This document shows positions 5,899-15,255 of a stretch of DNA of 15,384 bases, piece after piece. The stretch is from Pavlovales sp. CCMP2436 (taxonomy: Eukaryota; Haptophyta; Pavlovophyceae; Pavlovales). The stretch lies in contig MU631877.1 in assembly GCA_026770615.1 (NCBI GenBank), positions 11,905 to 27,288 on the forward strand, read 5' to 3'. A model generated the notes under the pieces. That model searched no databases. It saw only the letters and a program-made list of their open reading frames with translations, and was not told the DNA's origin. The translations under genes were made by a program, and so were the position numbers. Position 1 is the first letter of the stretch. Each line of letters begins with the position of its first letter.

Positions 5899-8800
5899 AT
5901 ATATGCTGCTTTTTAACGCCCGACCGGACTACTAGCTAGTTTCAACATGGTGCAGTCGGTGGAAGTTGACGCCGAATTCGCTTTTTATTTGCAGGTTGCT
6001 TAATACTAACCGTCGAACCCCTCCGCACTAGCCGTATATATTTATACACAAAAGTGTAGCAAAATGATGAAATAGCGGTCCGCACCATGGCCGCACGCCG
6101 GCGTGCGCGCGGAGCTGCCGCGTCGAGGGCCAAGGCGGGTCGGGAACGCGGCTGCCGACCGTGCACAAGTTCCAGGCATTGCTGGCATGAGCGCTGCGCC
6201 GTGCCAGCTGCACCTGGCCCGCCTACACGCAGCTGGAGCGGCGAGCCGGAGGTGCGCTTACCTGAGGTGACGCGGTGAGCACACCTGCCACACCACACCT
6301 ACACACCTGGCACACCGCTGCCCGCACACACCGGAGGCCGCTTGCGCGCCTCGGTTGGGATACTCGCGCGTCAGTGCTCATGTCACTACTTGCTTCCCGG
6401 GCGCTGGCTCTGCCAGCCACCTACGTCGCGCGCCATGCCCGACCGGTCTCGTGGCAAATCGGCGCCAAACGGCCTCGCAACGCACGCGTGCGTGGCGAGT
6501 GGTGCACGGCCGCAGGCCCCGGCGGCATCCGATTGGTGATCACAGCTTTCGGCAATCGATCGCGTTGTGTGCCGCGGGCAACACGGGCGCAGGTGCGCCG
6601 CTGCCCACTCAGGCAACTCGGGGCTCGGAGTAGCCCGCGCTCGCACCAGCTACGTGTGCGAGCCTCTTCAGTGGTCGCATAATCCGCAGCTCCCTCTCAC
6701 GCTAGGCCGCGACCTCAACATTGGAACGTATCTGCATCGCGCCTAAAGTTCTACCAGATGGGATGGGGGGGGGCTGCCCTGCGTCGCCTCCTCCCCGCGT
6801 GATCTGCCATTGCACGCCTCACTCGACACAAAGCTGCTGGCTACGACTAGGCCTCTGCCTGTACTTCATCGCGAAAGCGCGCTAACAAATACCTAGCAAT
6901 CGACGTAACCAATCTATCTGCGAAACACGCGCACGGCAGACGGCTCGTGCAGCAGTGGTTATCGCAGGAGCCCGCGGGCCTTACGGCTCGCAGCAGTTAT
7001 TTAGATAGGCCGCGCTATAGTTCGCCAGCATCACATTCCCGCATGTCGTGTGGCGCGTTTGCCAATGCTCAGCAGAGCTACGTACTATTTCCGTGTGCGA
7101 AAGAAAACACAATTTTAACTTAAATAAATTCTTCTCGTTAGTACTAGGTAAGTAGTTAGTAATATACTGATTTAAAGGTCTGGTATCAGGCGATGGAGTC
7201 CTTGTAATATACGGGTCTAAAGCTTAGTTAGGTACCATTTGCACCTACCTGCTGTTTCTCAGAGATCGATGTCGAGAACGCTTAGAATTCCGCTTCGCAC
7301 CGCCGGCGGACCAGTCGGACCGGATGTAGTACAATGTAGCCGGTGACTATTTAATTATTTCAATTAAATGATGACCATCACATTCACGTGGCAATGGCAT
7401 GCACACGGCACATGTGCCTGGGAGCTGAGCCCATGCCACGGCAGACGCACGTGCTAGCTAGATAGGTTGTTGATTGTAGGGCAGGCCTCATCCCGGCCGT
7501 GTTCTCCCGGCTTCATGCGTACGTCAGAATGCCAAAATCACGCCCGCTGCTCTCACGCTGTGCGCGGCGTGGGGCGTGCGTGTAGGCCTGCTGATCGGCG
7601 GAAAGCAGGCTTAATGAGCGCGCGAGGGCGCTCGCCGAGCTGCACCCCTTCCGCCTCGCCGGGTGCACGCTGCATGCACGATGCGCACTTTGGAATGCTG
7701 ATCTCAGCACACACGGGTTGCAGCGCGTAGAAGCGCGTCCACCGGCAATATTCTTGCACTCGCGACCAATGAATCGGCCCGTACGTCAACCCTGAGTCCT
7801 GGCGGACTCAGCGCGTCCACGTTGGGCGCGTTTCCGTGAAGCATGCCGCCGCTCCGGCCGATGGGGAGTGGAGTGAGTGTGGGACCTCTGTGATGCGTTC
7901 ATTCTTGGTAGAGCCCTTGCCAAAGGGGTTGTTACGGGCGGAATGCATCGTGTTTGTGGATCCACGCTTCCGAGCACCCGCAGTCCACGCGCTGGGCGCG
8001 CGCGACAGGTATATCTGCGAAAGGTCGAGGATCGTCGTTACAACGACGCCCAAGGGCCCTATTTTGTAGCTCTCGAGGAACATGGGGGATTCTTGAGCCG
8101 GTCGTGATACTCGCGGACCACACGGGCAACATGCGCGCGCACGCAGCCGGCCTCGCCGAGCTCAGCATATCGATCCAGGCTGTCGTTGACATCGATTTTC
8201 AAAGACCCGTTCGCTCGCGAAAATGGCGGCGCAAAGTAGGGGTGGTAGGCAAAGGGAAAAAATCTTTCTCCCAGTTGGGCCAGGGAGACATTACAAGGCG
8301 ACCTTGGTTTAAGGTTTTTTTTTTTAAATGTATATCTTATATATATAGCGGCTAAGCAGTTTTCAAGAGGTCTGGGTCTGAAGCTTCATGTCAAACACGC
8401 ATCAGAAAAGGCGTTGGGCAGGGGTCATAGCCGAGACTACAGCCCCCCCGCCCTTCTCCATTCCCACACACGAATACACACCCGCACCCAACCACCAACC
8501 CACACACCCACCCACAATCACACTGAAGTACGGTGAGCTGCTTCCAGCACCCCGTGAGCTGCTCCCAGCCCCCCGCTGCGGTGGGCTCCAGCCCCCCCGC
8601 AACTTTAGCGCGCCATTTTTTTTTAATCAGCTTGTTTTCAAAAGTCTTAAACTTTGTTTATAGGAGCCGCCGCGCGGGGCGCCGACAAATAACCTATAAA
8701 ATTAGAATGACGTGCGCTCATGCGCAGCTATCCTATCTCTAACCCGTGGTCTAGTCCCAAGCGGCAGGGTGAGTCAATAATCCTCCACTTATCTTAATAA

Positions 8801-9042
8801 CTTTCTCCACTAACATTTCCTCATCTAAGTGGTTGTGGTTGTTGGACGGGAATAAGCAGTTTGGTTCCCCTGTAGTGTGTGCCGATGTTGCTGTGTATCA
8901 CGCGTATGGGTACTGGTCCTAGGTCTGTTTGTCTGGGTGTGTTTATCAGTGTGATTAGTGACTCTTGTCTGGTCCTCCGGCCCCGGTTCCTGGTGCTGGT
9001 GCTGGCGCCCATTGGCAACTTTTTATTTGGTTTGGTAGTGGG
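5899..9042. other. Long stretch without a supported gene
   Basis: The stretch is GC-rich at 6080-6700 and 7480-8230, with AT-rich islands at 7090-7230 and 7340-7380. Open frames up to about 135 codons occur on both strands in the GC-rich parts (for example 6275-6682 and 7954-8355). They overlap one another, have Arg/Ala/Pro-rich compositions expected from GC bias, and contain no domain I recognise. A short frame from ATG 5947 ends in a possible ttgcag-gttgct junction after 16 codons, but no partner exon is evident. A small tandem duplication, gtgagctgcttccagcacccc, is at 8532-8570. I see no RNA gene. Confidence 0.55.
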
Positions 9043-9334
9043 TACAGGGGATCGCAGGCAATAAGAAACCGTCGTGTTATGAAACTGAGCCTCTTTATTT
9101 AGCATTGTTTTTATGTAAATTAAGCAACTTTAAGCATTGTTTGAATGGGGTTCACCACCAACCTCACCTCTATCACCACCATCCCTGCTGCCAGGACTAA
9201 CGTTTGACGTCGACCAAGTCAGTGGGTGAACAACACCTGTTGAACTATGCTGAGCCGCTATATATATATAATCGCTAGGAAACTCAGCCTCAGCCTCAAA
9301 AAGCGCCGTTCTTATTGCCCGCGATCCCCTGTAG
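9043..9334. mobile_element. MITE-like element, family CAGGGGATCGC, copy B
   Basis: This 292-bp copy has tacaggggatcgcaggcaat at the left and cttattgcccgcgatcccct then gtag at the right. Subterminal gaaactgagcctc and its inverted partner gaaactcagcctcagcctca are shared with copy C. The interior includes tttatttagcattgttttta and a TATA run. The right end stands ten bases from the stop of the minus-strand OTU-like frame. It has no coding capacity. Confidence 0.8.
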
Positions 9335-9344
9335 GCTGGGTGGG

Positions 9345-9737
9345 TTAGATATTGGGGTTTGGGCCTGCGCGATGGACTTCTAAGATTTTGGCCACGTCAA
9401 TTCCCGCTTGCGTGTGATTGGCTTTTGCTATGCCAATGCGTAGGATGGTTGCAATGCTGTAGAACATGTTGTTGTGTATCGAACCGCCTTCCTTTGCTTG
9501 GTGTGCCATCGACCGCCACATGAGACCGGTGCTGTTGCCATAGGGATCTGTTAGGTGGTCAACAGGCCGTCTGAGGTCCAGGTGGATTTTGATGGTCTCT
9601 GGTTGCGCTCGGGCGTGGGCTATGGCTTGTTCGCGGAGGTTTGCTGCTGCTTGTTTGTGGCCTGCACCCCTGCCGTCGATTCCCATGGCTGCGTAGAGGA
9701 AGCAATTTTCGTCCCCACAACGTCTGAATGACGTGTT
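9345..9737 (-). pseudogene. OTU-like cysteine protease fragment
   Basis: The minus-strand frame is open for about 130 codons, from after TAG at 9738-9740 to TAA at 9345-9347. It reads CGDENCFLYAAMGIDG near its start, resembling the OTU Cys box (D-G-N-C-aromatic); the candidate catalytic Cys codon is 9702-9704, upstream of the first in-frame Met. A helix with H..A..LR follows, then a segment with W..M..QA..GG....N.M and SIATILRIGI, like the OTU core. The terminal catalytic His strand is missing, because the frame ends beside the MITE at 9043-9334. A tatag just before the frame could be an acceptor. OTU domains occur in cellular deubiquitinases and in transposons and large viruses; the setting favours transposon debris. 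Confidence 0.4.
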
Positions 9738-9897
9738 CTATATGACAGCTCGCCTAGAGACGACGATCTTTTCAGTCCGAATTCTCAATCGCCTCCCCGG
9801 CGCTCAACCAGACGCCGGGAAAGGAAGTGCGGGGCCAAACCAACTTAACCAAAGAGTGCCCACCTAAAGGGGCCAAAGGCGTAAAGGACCAAAAATT

Positions 9898-9966
9898 GGA
9901 CAGGATTTGAACTCGGGACCTCGACCCAAAGGGGTCGGGGTCCTAAACCATTGGACTAGGAATCAC
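9898..9966 (-). ncRNA. tRNA-like Pol III sequence (tRNA pseudogene or SINE head)
   Basis: On the minus strand an A-box match tagtccaatgg (9948-9958) and a B-box-like agttcaaatcc (9903-9913) stand 34 bases apart. The D-arm forms a 4-bp GTCC/GGAC stem and an anticodon-like arm closes cgaccc/gggtcg. The T-arm pairs poorly, and no 7-bp acceptor stem can be made with the flanks, so it is not a functional tRNA. A tRNA-derived SINE promoter or degraded tRNA is the best reading. The sequence downstream on the minus strand contains a ccggcg/cgccgg hairpin near 9797-9820. Confidence 0.4.
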
Positions 9967-10602
9967 TTCTATGTAGTGCGAACTGGGAACCAGAGGAAAG
10001 CAAGTTGTCATAGGTTCACTAGGAAACTACCAATTTACGGAGGTCCCACGTTTACAGAGTAGTGTCTTTTTATGGGTCCGTGATCCTCCACCTGGAGCCT
10101 TAGACACTGTTGGCGGTATGGCTATTGTATATGCTCTTATAGCTACTGATCAGGGCTATTGCATATACCCAAGCTATACTGCCTACATGCCTGCCCGCAG
10201 CACACAGCACCGCACACACTTGCTGGCCACAACCCGTGTCATGCGGGAACCAGTTGCTGGTTTGGCTCATTCTACTCGGTAGATATGCAGCCGCAGCACA
10301 GTGATGAGCTATGGCTCGATATAGCAACACGGATTGCTGACGCGACTATTTCGGTCGCTGCAGCTGGATTGTGTTGCTATTCAGAGGTCGCGGTCTTGAG
10401 TCGCTCAGCTTTTGAACTGATCGTCTCCGTTCGTCGAAGATCTTGTAGTCTAATGCAAACCTGCCGCCTGTCGACTTCTCGACGGGCACCGACTAGCGCT
10501 GCAAGGACTAGTCGAGAGAAGAAGTAGACCGGCGTATCCAACAGACACATACTGCGGCTGTCAGATACCGCAAATACCCGGACGTTCCTACACCAATGTT
10601 AA
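9967..10602. other. Stretch without a supported gene
   Basis: The longest frame, 10159-10527 plus (about 122 codons), includes DELWLDIATRIADATISVAA, which I cannot place in a family; it has no splice context. Inverted gactagcgctgcaaggactagtc and cgacttctcgacgggc/gtcgagagaagaag occur around 10470-10525. Probably intergenic or transposon-derived. Confidence 0.4.
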
Positions 10603-10774
10603 CTACAGGGTGTCACGGGCAATATGAAGTCGTAGTGTTTAGAAGCTGAGCCTCGTTTTTTTGCATGTCTGCATATAATTTAAGTAAATGTAAGCATTTT
10701 TTGTATGTAATTTGCTAAGGAGCTCAGCCTCAAGCTCAGAATTCGCCCTTAATATTGCCTGCGATCCCCTGTAG
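10603..10774. mobile_element. MITE-like element, family CAGGGGATCGC, copy C
   Basis: A 172-bp copy. The left end ctacagggtgtcacgggcaa is more diverged; the right end is gcctgcgatcccctgtag. Subterminal gaagctgagcctcg and ctcagcctcaagctcagaat match copies A and B. TA adjoins both outer edges. Length differences among the copies (140, 292, 172) come from the interior. Confidence 0.75.
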
Positions 10775-11191
10775 ATAAGAGTTTGAGCCACCCGGCCGGC
10801 GAAGGAGAGCCAACATCTAGTGATGCGGGGTTCAATATACACGTTTTATTAACAAAAACGTTTAGAACATTTGCGCAGTTCACTTCATAGCAACAATAAG
10901 CTAGTAACCCAACTAGAATTATATTAAGTTTAAAAGTTCACTCATATATTAGCTTACTCATACTGCCATAAACGTGTGCTAATAAGATTTGCCCATTTGC
11001 ATTTAATTTTCGAGTTTTCTATGACTAACTATGAGTCTAAGTTCGCCGATGCTATATAACTACATAGTTTAGTACTACTGCTAGTAGTAGCTATTAATAT
11101 TATCCGAGTTTTACAACTTTATATCTCAACGAATATAATAGTGCAACGAAACATGTTCAGGCACCGGGCACCGATATAAATGATGCATATT
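10775..11191. other. AT-rich intergenic stretch
   Basis: No frame of useful length and no repeat shared with the rest of the window was seen. It is AT-rich, with short direct motifs such as tagtactactgctagtagtag near 11070-11090. Confidence 0.5.
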
Positions 11192-11639
11192 GGCTATGGC
11201 TTCGGTCCAAGGGGGGCAGCCCGCAAGTGCGGAACGCGACCAGGTCAAATGTTGAAGTAATATATGATTTAAGACAGAGCTCGCTCTAGACTTGCTGGAT
11301 TCGTCTCGGCGAGCTGTATATTATGCATTTATCAGAAATTTGCGAGGACGGTCGTGGGGGTGGTGAATTAGTAACTAACAAAGTGATCTTTTTTAAATGG
11401 GATACAGTAAAGCATTTTGGGTACAAAATATAGCATTTTGAATTTACGTTTGTAATTTTGAGGCGCAGTTAGTTATGACAAAACCGAATCCTCAAAAAGT
11501 TAGATACGAATCTCCTGTTATTATATATGTATATATTCAAAATATACTGGCCAGGTCTGTCGTCTCTGCATGTTTCTGAGGATTTCATTTGACCAGGTCG
11601 TAAGCTGCCCCCCCCTGACAGTGACCTCAAGCCATAGCC
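11192..11639. mobile_element. 448-bp foldback or TIR element
   Basis: Left arm 11192-11251 begins ggctatggctt and ends gaccaggtcaaatg; right arm 11586-11639 is its inverted counterpart (catttgaccaggtcg ... gccatagcc) with a matching poly-G/poly-C block in between. The arms differ by small indels. The AT-rich interior has no coding frame. A clear target-site duplication is not visible. It lies about 200 bp beyond the stop of the minus-strand gene. Confidence 0.6.
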
Positions 11640-11660
11640 TAATACTTATAGCGTGAGATA

Positions 11661-11666
11661 TTTATT
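11661..11666 (-). promoter_or_regulatory. Candidate polyadenylation signal for the minus-strand gene
   Basis: On the minus strand AATAAA lies about 170 bases after the stop codon at 11837-11839, just before the foldback element. Position and sequence suit a 3' end, but algal signals vary. Confidence 0.35.
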
Positions 11667-11836
11667 AAACAACTCATAACTGCATTCATTACATCATTTT
11701 CATTCACAAAACAAAAGTGTGGTTGTTACAATACTCGATATATTTGCGTGACGCTCTTCAGATGAGTCTTCATCGAGTACTTGCGCTGCGCCGCGCGGCA
11801 CCCGTCGCCAGCTCACGGACGCTGGAGCTGGCGCAC

Positions 11837-12915
11837 TTAGAGCAAGTAGCCCGAATCCTCAAGATTTACAACCGAATACATCTCCTCGCCCCACTTGTCG
11901 CGCCGCCCGTTGATCGAGCGCAGCAGAGCAGCGTCGCGCGTGTCCTTCGTCATCTCCGCGCCCATCACCGGCGGCTTGGCGGCGGCGCGCACGGAGGCCA
12001 TGGACGCGGCCTCGTTCGCGTCCGCGAGGCCATCGTAGTCGATATCGCGGTACAGGTCCGGTTTTGCGAAAAAGGAACCGATCTCGTTGGATGTCTGTGG
12101 CTCGGGTTCAGAGCCCCAGTGGCGCCGAGTGCCGTCGCCACCCTTTGCGTGGAAGCGAGGCCGAGGTACGCCCGAGATTGGAAGTGAGCGCGGAGCCTTG
12201 CGCTGCTGGCCCCAATCGATATCGACCGGCGCGCCTGAGTTCGTTCCGGTCCCAAAGTATTTGTGGCCGTACGGGTTGGTGCCGTTGGTGCTGCGATCCT
12301 TTTGTGCCGCGTCCCGGGCCGCGGCTGCAATACGCACAGGCGTCGTGGGGGGAGGCAGCGAGGAATGCAGTTAGGCGAACTAGTGCGGTACAGCGTCATG
12401 GGAGCTGACAGAGAGAGACACAGTGGGCCAGCTCGTTTGCCTGCACACCAACGCGCACGACGGCACAGCGAGTGCAAAGGAAAGGATTTCTGATTTGGAC
12501 GTCTATCCCCGGAGACGGTCTCCCGGACGTGGATCAGGACCACTCCCCGAGCACACAGATACCACCCCCTGCGCGCACCTTTGAACTGGGAGTCCTGCTC
12601 TTTTTTGATCCTCCCTCTCTCCCTCCCTCCCTTCCAGCGTGTGCGCGCACCTTTGAACTAGGAGTCCTGCTCTTTCTCTCTCTCTCCCCCCCCCCACCCA
12701 CCCACCCTTCTCTCTATATAGCGCGCACCTTTGAAGTGGGAGTCCTGCTCTTTCTCTCCCTCCCCCCCCCACACCCTTCTCTCTATATAGCGCGCACCTT
12801 TGAACTGGCTGTCCTGCTCTTTTTTGATCTGCTCCGCGTAGGTGTTGTACATGCGGAAGTCGAAGTCGTGGTTCGTGGCGCCCCACCTTCCGCGCAGCAC
12901 TGACTTATCCGACAT
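11837..12915 (-). CDS. Unrecognised conserved-looking 201-residue protein, two exons
   Basis: Exon 1 is 12915-12798 (ATG after gcccgcc, the first ATG of its frame); exon 2 is 12324-11837. The donor is AAAG-gtgcgc and the acceptor ttgcag; the junction completes a GCC Ala codon and the frame is unbroken to TAA. The protein starts MSDKSVLRGRWGATNHDFDF and continues MYNTYAEQIKKEQ, then has NPYGHKYFGTGT, VDIDWGQQRKAPRSLP, SFFAKPDLYRDIDYDGLADA and RDKWGEEMYSVVNLEDSG near the C-terminus. It is polar, with no signal peptide or membrane segment. Tyr/Trp/Gly-spaced motifs and KK/RR runs suggest a soluble structural protein; I do not know the family. It is divergent from the USP gene. The exon 1 tail and donor are repeated three more times inside its 473-bp intron. 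Confidence 0.75.
12573..12830 (-). repeat. Fourfold tandem copy of an exon tail plus GTGCGC donor
   Basis: On the minus strand, the segment with aaaaaagagcaggac and agttcaaag followed by gtgcgcgc occurs with exon ends at 12798 (real), 12729, 12651 and 12579, spaced 69, 78 and 72 bp. Spacers are CT-rich on the plus strand (tctctctctccc). Every spacing is a multiple of three. The copy at 12729 leaves the frame open, while the copy at 12651 has a TAG (12658-12660). Two spacers also repeat tctctatatagcgcgcacct, which covers the donor itself. Confidence 0.85.
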
Positions 12916-13307
12916 GGCGGGCAAGCCCTTCCCTCTCTCCTCCCTTCTCTCAACCCTCGCTCCGTCTTCTCCTCGCGAGCTTTCGCGGCTCCGGATGTAG
13001 ATGTGCTCCGGAATTGTGTAACGAACGCCCAATTTAAATCATGTAATAGCTTGAGCGTCGCTCGACTTGCGGCCTCTTCATCGGGGCACCGATTTGACTC
13101 GCCCGCCGACAGGATGGAGACGCACGCGTCCGCCCTGGGGTCTGCACAGATCGGCGCAGAGAGGGCACTCGCCAGCGCAAAATATCGCATAATTCATCGA
13201 TAATCGTTGATTGACAGGCCGGTCTTGAGAGAAATCTCGAATGGGCGTCGCGGGGGACTGCATGAAGCTCGAGTAGAGCATCGACAGTACCCTCCCCCTC
13301 GCCCCGT

Positions 13308-13351
13308 ATGCTCCCGGTGAGCTCCCGCGGCGAACTGGGAGCATTTAAAAA
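13308..13351 (+). promoter_or_regulatory. Possible core promoter of the USP gene in a divergent intergenic region
   Basis: The 495 bp between the divergent start codons (12916-13410) must hold both promoters and 5' leaders. The arms atgctccc 13308-13315 and gggagcat 13337-13344 form an 8-bp inverted repeat, immediately followed by TTTAAAA (13345-13351), 60 bp before the ATG. This could be a TATA-like box, but the transcription start may instead lie further upstream. Another AT island with atcgataatcgttgattgac is at 13197-13216. Confidence 0.25.
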
Positions 13352-13410
13352 GTGAGTTCCCACGCTCGAGGCTCCGCGCTCTGCTAAGCCGTTCTCAGGG
13401 GCGTCAGTAT

Positions 13411-14355
13411 ATGGTTGGCGGAGAGGAGCCGACGGGCGGAGAGGACACGGTGGCGGAGCCGCAGCCAAGCTCACCCATGAGCTGTGCGGATGCGACTACT
13501 CTCGATGAGGAGCGGTTTGTGCTGGTCCCGAACCCGGCTGAGGAGGAGGATGCTACCATGCTGGATGGGGACGGGCGCCTCGGTTCAGAGGGGACGCGCG
13601 GGGCGGGTTCAGGCGGGTTCAGAGGTGGCTCTGCTACTCCCACCACGCACTTCGCGAGCGTCGGGTACCTCCCCACGGAGGAGGAGGAGAGCGGCGCTTT
13701 CATTCTCGCTTCGCTACCCGGCTCGCCTTCCGCCGCGCCGACGGAGGTCGCGGCGGGCACCACCTCTGACGGAGGGGACGAGGTAGAGGCGGTGTTGCCC
13801 AAGCAGATCAGAATCCCCGCCCACCAAGCCCACGGCAGCGGGTTTGGCAACGGCTCGTCGATCCTCGGCAGCCGCTACATGAGCTCCCCCGCTGTGGCGC
13901 GAACCCGGGGCGTGGTCGGGCTCTCAAACCTGGGCAACACGTGCTACATGAACGCCTCCCTGCAGTGCCTAGCGCACACTGAGGTATGTGTAATCTTGAA
14001 AGAGCTGTACTTATTATCTCCGACCCTGGAACAACAACAGTTTATACTTGAAAGATTCTTAATTTCCCATTTTCCCATTTTCCCCATTTAAGGCGCTGGC
14101 GAGTTATTTCACCGAGGGGCCGTGGAAAAGCGAGCTCAACCCGAACAACCCGATCGGCTCCGGTGCGCGACAACCTTAGCTCCCTCCGCAAAAGCTCACC
14201 CCCGCGCTCTAGCCCTGCGATCTTTTAATCGCGCGTCCCCTCAGAACCCGGCAATACCCACCCCGCGCGTCCCCTCTGCTATTTAGGCGGCAAAATCGCA
14301 ACGGAGTACGCTTCGCTGATGGAGAGGATGTGGGCCGACTCGCCGCCCACCGCTG
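13411..14355 (+). CDS. Ubiquitin-specific protease, USP4/11/15-like (3' partial)
   Basis: Exons 13411-13983, 14093-14162 and 14287-14355 join in frame (phases 0 and 1). Residues 1-165 are acidic, Gly/Ser-rich and likely disordered. GVVGLSNLGNTCYMNASLQC follows, the USP Cys box with catalytic Cys178 and an oxyanion-type Asn. Exons 2 and 3 encode ALASYFTEGPWKSELNPNNP and then KIATEYASLMERMWADSP, matching the USP4/15 pattern after the Cys box. The His box and the rest of the domain lie beyond the window. No DUSP or ubiquitin-like domain precedes the Cys box in this exon, but an upstream exon cannot be excluded. Donors are gtatgt, gtgcgc and gtgcgc; an alternative end for exon 3 is 14372 before gtaaga, adding GAPLSC. 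The enzyme would cleave ubiquitin from substrates. The first two introns are short (109 and 124 bp) and carry no exon copies. Confidence 0.85.
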
Positions 14356-14481
14356 GTGCGCCACTGTCCTGCGTAAGATGGCTGTGAAACAAAATCGGAC
14401 CAGCTTGCTTCCCTGCTGCAGCTTACATTAATGCAGGGGGATTCTGGCAGTCAAATAATTATATAGAATTGCCCTTTTCCA

Positions 14482-14530
14482 CACCCGAGTGGCTAGGCGG
14501 TGGGAGCGATACTCCCATTTCTGAATCGTC
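14482..14530 (+). other. Weak tRNA-like or SINE-like segment in USP intron 3
   Basis: cacccgagtggctaggcgg resembles the D-arm of Leu/Ser tRNAs. A 6-bp hairpin tgggag/ctccca follows, then tttctgaatcgtcgcg, reminiscent of a B-box with an extra base. No acceptor stem is visible. The rest of 14373-14730 shows no exon or gene; tgtccctttaaggga near 14644 is a small near-palindrome. Confidence 0.2.
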
Positions 14531-14730
14531 GCGTCTGCTGATGAACCCCTGCTGCTCCCTCAAACCGGGGCCAGTCTCCCCCCCCCGCCCCCGAACGCTA
14601 TGCCGGACACAGAGTTCGGCAATTTCCCGTAAATACTCCATAGTGTCCCTTTAAGGGAGTCTGGATCTACATATAATTGGACACCAAGTTAGTGAAATAT
14701 ACATTTAACACCCATCACTGCTGGGTGTAA

Positions 14731-15106
14731 CTGCTGGAGCTAGGTCTCGGTTAGTACCGACATTAAAAACCGTATTGGTTAAAAACCAGTTTACAGTTTA
14801 ACGTGCTAATTGCTTTGCTTATTCCCTTGCCGCAGAGCTTATTTAATAACAGAGTCACTGCCGGGTGTAACATGCGTCCTGACATACACCCGACCTCTCT
14901 CTGCCAGTGTTTCTTAGATGGGCTTCATCTCTGCAAGTGTTCCAATACTGCTGGAGCCAGGACTCTGTTCTTGGTGAATCCTTTGCCGGCAAGGGATTCA
15001 CCGATGCGATAAGTAGTTACTGTAAGCTGTAAAGTGCTGCTTTTTAACCTAATACGGTGTTTGATCCTTTTAAATGTCGGTAGCAACCGAGACCTGGCTC
15101 TAGCAG
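14731..15106. repeat. Long inverted repeat in USP intron 3
   Basis: Arms 14731-14796 and 15028-15106 are inverted copies: ctgctggagctaggtctcgg then ttagtaccgacatt at the left; on the other strand of the right arm, ctgctagagccaggtctcgg then ttgctaccgacatt. The right arm has a 15-base insertion. The centre includes aacagagtc/gactctgtt (14848/14961) and a perfect hairpin. It is probably a foldback transposon, with no coding frame. Confidence 0.65.
14973..15002. repeat. 30-bp palindrome
   Basis: ggtgaatcctttgcc is followed directly by ggcaagggattcacc, a 15-bp stem with one G-T pair and no spacer. It lies in the loop of the larger inverted repeat. Confidence 0.85.
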
Positions 15107-15190
15107 AGGCTTCGGGCAGTACTTCCGCCAGAGACAAGGGTGTGATTGGAGGTGCTACAGGCGCTAATCCTCAGGAAAGTAAAAGTAATG

Positions 15191-15217
15191 CTATCTCTAA
15201 CTATATGTTAGAGATAG
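15191..15217. repeat. Hairpin with 11-bp perfect stem
   Basis: ctatctctaac and gttagagatag are separated by tatat. It is followed at 15237-15257 by another inverted pair, ctaacat/atgttag. Confidence 0.85.
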
Positions 15218-15255
15218 TGATGTCTCATCTAACAATCTAACATACTATTTATGTT

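Noticed and set aside
6087..6682. Several overlapping Arg/Ala-rich frames on both strands
   Set aside because: No domain, no consistent frame and no splice context; likely GC-rich noncoding or decayed sequence.
7836..8355. Overlapping frames containing VFVDPRFRAP and VVILADHTGNMRAHAAGLAE
   Set aside because: They look slightly protein-like, but meaning would require several frame changes and I recognise no family. A translated search could revive this as a pseudogene.
11717..12187. Plus-strand frame of 156 codons, and minus frame 11965-12543
   Set aside because: Both overlap exon 2 of the minus-strand gene in other frames; they have no splice support and a composition expected from GC bias.
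13003..13203. Upstream N-terminal extension of the minus-strand gene
   Set aside because: The frame continues upstream of MSDKS but has no ATG before it, and turns Arg/Glu-rich like a leader; the ATG at 12915 with gcccgcc before it is the better start.
13404..13850. Minus-strand frame antisense to USP exon 1
   Set aside because: It is a shadow of a GC-rich coding exon, low in complexity, with no motif.
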